NCBI GenBank assembly: GCA_019113455.1
Contig: DXHG01000142.1
Span: 1 to 6,719 of the forward strand
DNA length: 6,719 nucleotides
Direction of reading: 5' to 3'
DNA from: Candidatus Treponema faecavium
GTDB lineage: Bacteria > Spirochaetota > Spirochaetia > Treponematales > Treponemataceae
Part shown: positions 4,856 through 6,719 of the stretch, piece by piece
Layout of the letters: each line of letters starts with the position of its first letter
Numbering within the stretch: the first letter of the stretch is position 1
Position numbers and translations under genes: made by a program
Notes under the pieces: model-generated
Seen by the model: only the letters and a program-made list of their open reading frames with translations
Databases searched by the model: none
Told to the model about the DNA's origin: nothing

Positions 4856-6223
4856 GCGGCGGCGCTTCCACGCGCCCTGCTTAAAGCGCAGGCTAAACAC
4901 AGCGGAACGAACCGCCCAGTCAAGTATCATCGCGTACCAGACGCCCAGCGCGCCAAACCCTGTATACGCGGCAAACAGATAACTCACGCCGATGCGTATC
5001 GTCCACATCGAAAGCATAGACACAATCATCGTGAACTTCGCTTCTCCGGCGGCGCGCAGCGCGTTCGGCAGCGTAAATGACAGCGGCCAGATGAGCATAC
5101 TGAACAGGCCGTGTACGCAGAACATCCTGCGCGCAAGCTGCATCGTATCCGGCTGCAAATGGAATACCGCGGCAATCTGCTCGGAAAACACAAGCAGCGG
5201 CGCGTTGAGCGCAATCATCGAAACATAGGTGATCACAAGCAGCCTGCGCGCAAAATACGCCGCTTCTTCAGGGCGGCCTGCGCCAAGGCACTGCCCCACG
5301 ACGGTGAGCATCGCAAGCCCGATAGCCGCCCCGGGCAGCGTCTCAAGAGAGGCAACCGTATTCGCCGCCGCATTGGCGGCAATCGCGGTCGTGCCGAACG
5401 ACGCGATAAGCGTGAGCACGACTATTTTTCCAATCTGGAACATGCTGTTCTCTAATCCGTTCGGAATACCGATAGCCAGAATATGGCGGATAATCTTGAG
5501 ATCAAACTCAAACTTGCACAGCCCGTGAATGTCGATTGCCGGAGCGCCGCGGTACGGCTTGTCGCGGTAGAGCAGCGCAAGCAGCACCAGTGCGGCTGCG
5601 GTGCGCGCTGCAAGCGTCGGCACGGCAACGCCTTCTACATGCCAGCCAAGCCCGAACACGAGCAGCGCGTTGCCGCCGATATTGAGGATATTCACGAGCA
5701 GCGCGATAAACATCGACACTTTTGAGTTTCCCTGCGCGCGGAACAGCGCGGCGCATCCGTTGTAGAGCGCAATGCCTGGCAAGCTGAACAGCGTAACAAA
5801 AAAATACCGCTGGGCGCTGTCCATTACTTCTGTGTCTATATCCCCGAACACAAACGAGAGCAGCGGATAGCGGAACACGAGCCCCGCGCACATGAGCACA
5901 GCGGCCGCCGCCGTTACGGCGTAAATAAGCTGACGCGCAGTGAGCGACACCATCTTTTCGTCGCGCCTGCCGATATACTGTGCGCACACGACTGCGCCGC
6001 CGGTCGCGAGCGCGGCGAATATGTTGTTTATGAGGATATTGATGTTGTCCACGAGCGAAACGCCCGAAACGGCCGCTTCTCCAAGCGTTGCCACCATAAT
6101 CACGTCCGCCATGCCGAGCGTGATTGACAAAAGCTGTTCTACAATAAGCGGCCAGATAAGGCGGCCAAGAGACGCATTTGTAAACAGCCGCTCAACCGGC
6201 GGCTGCATCGGTATCTGCTGCAT
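4847..6223 (-). CDS. MATE family multidrug/metabolite exporter
   Basis: From ATG 6223 the product has 458 residues, the standard MATE length, with about 12 hydrophobic segments in two similar halves. The first begins at 18-45 (LGRLIWPLIVEQLLSITLGMADVIMV), with Asp40 where NorM/DinF-type pumps keep a charged residue in helix 1. The half-ends carry the usual pair of loops: AQYIGRRDEK (81-90) and VGQCLGAGRPEEA (309-321). MATE proteins export cationic drugs or metabolites across the inner membrane, driven by Na+ or H+; the substrate cannot be told. The C-terminus is basic (KRRRLV), as expected for a cytoplasmic end. The frame is open up to 6349, but that would overlap ettA and add a non-family stretch. 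ATG 6232, 6223 and 6208 are all possible, none with a Shine-Dalgarno; 6223 was chosen from the promoter geometry. It is followed by ttcA after 33 nt. Confidence 0.9.
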   Translation of the reverse strand: MQQIPMQPPVERLFTNASLGRLIWPLIVEQLLSITLGMADVIMVATLGEAAVSGVSLVDNINILINNIFAALATGGAVVCAQYIGRRDEKMVSLTARQLIYAVTAAAAVLMCAGLVFRYPLLSFVFGDIDTEVMDSAQRYFFVTLFSLPGIALYNGCAALFRAQGNSKVSMFIALLVNILNIGGNALLVFGLGWHVEGVAVPTLAARTAAALVLLALLYRDKPYRGAPAIDIHGLCKFEFDLKIIRHILAIGIPNGLENSMFQIGKIVVLTLIASFGTTAIAANAAANTVASLETLPGAAIGLAMLTVVGQCLGAGRPEEAAYFARRLLVITYVSMIALNAPLLVFSEQIAAVFHLQPDTMQLARRMFCVHGLFSMLIWPLSFTLPNALRAAGEAKFTMIVSMLSMWTIRIGVSYLFAAYTGFGALGVWYAMILDWAVRSAVFSLRFKQGAWKRRRLV

Positions 6224-6230
6224 ACTGCAC

Positions 6231-6260
6231 ATGATATAGCTTGCACATACTTTATTACAA
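6231..6260 (-). promoter_or_regulatory. Candidate MATE-ttcA promoter
   Basis: On the minus strand TTGTAA (6260-6255) and TATCAT (6236-6231) are 18 bp apart, matching sigma-70 elements at 4/6 and 5/6 bases. The -10 ends 7 nt before ATG 6223, so the mRNA would have almost no leader. Confidence 0.4.
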
Positions 6261-6280
6261 GCGTATTTTTCGTGTACAAT
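6252..6280 (+). promoter_or_regulatory. Candidate ettA promoter, leaderless geometry
   Basis: TACAAT (6275-6280, 5/6 match) lies 17 bp after TTATTA (6252-6257, 3/6). It ends 6 nt before ATG 6287, so transcription would start at the ATG. The -35 region overlaps that of the divergent MATE promoter. Confidence 0.4.
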
Positions 6281-6286
6281 ACGGGT

Positions 6287-6719
6287 ATGGCTAAGACATT
6301 TGACGACAAGAAAATCATTTATACGATGGACCGCGTGTCGCGCACTCACGGCACCAAGCAGGTGCTCAAAGACATCAGCCTCTCGTATTTTTACGGAGCG
6401 AAAATAGGCGTTATCGGCACAAACGGCTCGGGAAAATCGAGCCTGCTTAAAATACTTGCCGGCATTGACACGGATTTTACCGGAGAGACGTCCGTTTCTC
6501 CCGGCTATACGATTGGGTATCTTGAACAGGAACCGCAGCTTGAAAAAGGAAAAACGGTAAAAGAGATCGTACGCGAAGGCGTACAGGAAATCACCGCCCT
6601 GCTTGCCGAATTTGACGCGGTAAACGAGGCGTTCGGCGACCCAGACGCTGATATCGAAAAACTCTGCGAAAAGCAGGCGCAGATCCAGGAACAGCTTGAC
6701 GCCGCCGACGCGTGGAACC
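6287..6719 (+). CDS. ettA: Energy-dependent translational throttle protein EttA, N-terminal part (cut by window)
   Basis: The first 144 codons are visible; the frame runs off the right edge without a stop. EttA is an ABC-F ATPase with two nucleotide-binding domains and no membrane part; it binds the ribosomal E site and tunes early elongation to the ATP/ADP level. Seen here: the family-like start KKIIYTMDRVS, ISLSYFYGAKIGVIG, the Walker A motif GTNGSGKSS (44-52, Lys50), the TGETSVSPGYTIGYLEQEP segment with Q-loop Gln81 typical of EttA, and from about residue 90 the helical 'arm' insertion (EIVREGV...LCEKQAQIQEQLDAADAW) that contacts the L1 stalk in E. coli EttA. Walker A has Thr45 where many relatives have Leu. 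The Shine-Dalgarno is missing or very weak (only GGG at 6283-6285). A GTG at 6272 in frame is a less likely start. Other ABC-F proteins are possible, but the arm and LEQEP favour EttA. Confidence 0.92.
   Translation, partial: MAKTFDDKKIIYTMDRVSRTHGTKQVLKDISLSYFYGAKIGVIGTNGSGKSSLLKILAGIDTDFTGETSVSPGYTIGYLEQEPQLEKGKTVKEIVREGVQEITALLAEFDAVNEAFGDPDADIEKLCEKQAQIQEQLDAADAWN

Noticed and set aside
5508..5987. 159-codon minus-strand frame in the MATE gene
   Set aside because: Out-of-frame shadow, very rich in Arg/Ala/Cys.
6224..6349. MATE start at 6349
   Set aside because: It would overlap the start of ettA on the other strand and add 42 residues absent from MATE proteins.

Overview
The window looks like a piece of a spirochaete chromosome, most likely a Treponema of moderate to high G+C. 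The inference rests on recalled protein families: a low-complexity beta-helix surface-protein fragment, an HU-like/DUF4469 two-domain protein, an Lrp-type regulator fused in an operon with a class I aminotransferase, a short TtcA-type enzyme and EttA. No rRNA, tRNA, CRISPR array, insertion sequence or phage gene is visible.

Layout: (1) positions 1-441 are the 3' end of a repetitive beta-helix protein gene whose last ~20 codons no longer fit the repeat pattern. (2) About 535 bp (442-976) has no convincing gene but several inverted repeats. (3) 977-1693 (+) encodes an HU-like/DUF4469 DNA-binding protein. (4) It converges on a spirochaete-type hypothetical gene (minus, ends 1762); the short gap is filled by three perfect 12-bp tandem repeats plus one inverted copy. 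(5) A divergent control region (about 2254-2392) carries a strong 7-bp-arm dyad and faces an Lrp/AsnC regulator (2393-2878, +) that overlaps a PLP aminotransferase (2878-4074, +) by one base. (6) On the minus strand follow ttcA (tRNA C32 thiolation; 4106-4813) and, upstream of it, a MATE exporter (4847-6223), probably co-transcribed with a 33-nt gap. (7) A compact 63-bp divergent promoter region separates the MATE gene from the 5' end of ettA (6287 onward, +), which runs off the right edge.

The genes are mostly housekeeping or metabolic: amino-acid metabolism with its local regulator, tRNA modification, drug or metabolite export and ribosome-associated translation control. I do not see a defence system, toxin-antitoxin pair or other new multi-gene system. 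The most interesting signals are at the regulatory scale. Three starts (hypothetical gene, MATE, ettA) lack a Shine-Dalgarno and have a -10-like hexamer 6-7 nt before the ATG, as expected for leaderless mRNAs. There is also a dyad next to the lrp gene and the tandem/inverted 12-bp repeat cluster between two convergent genes.
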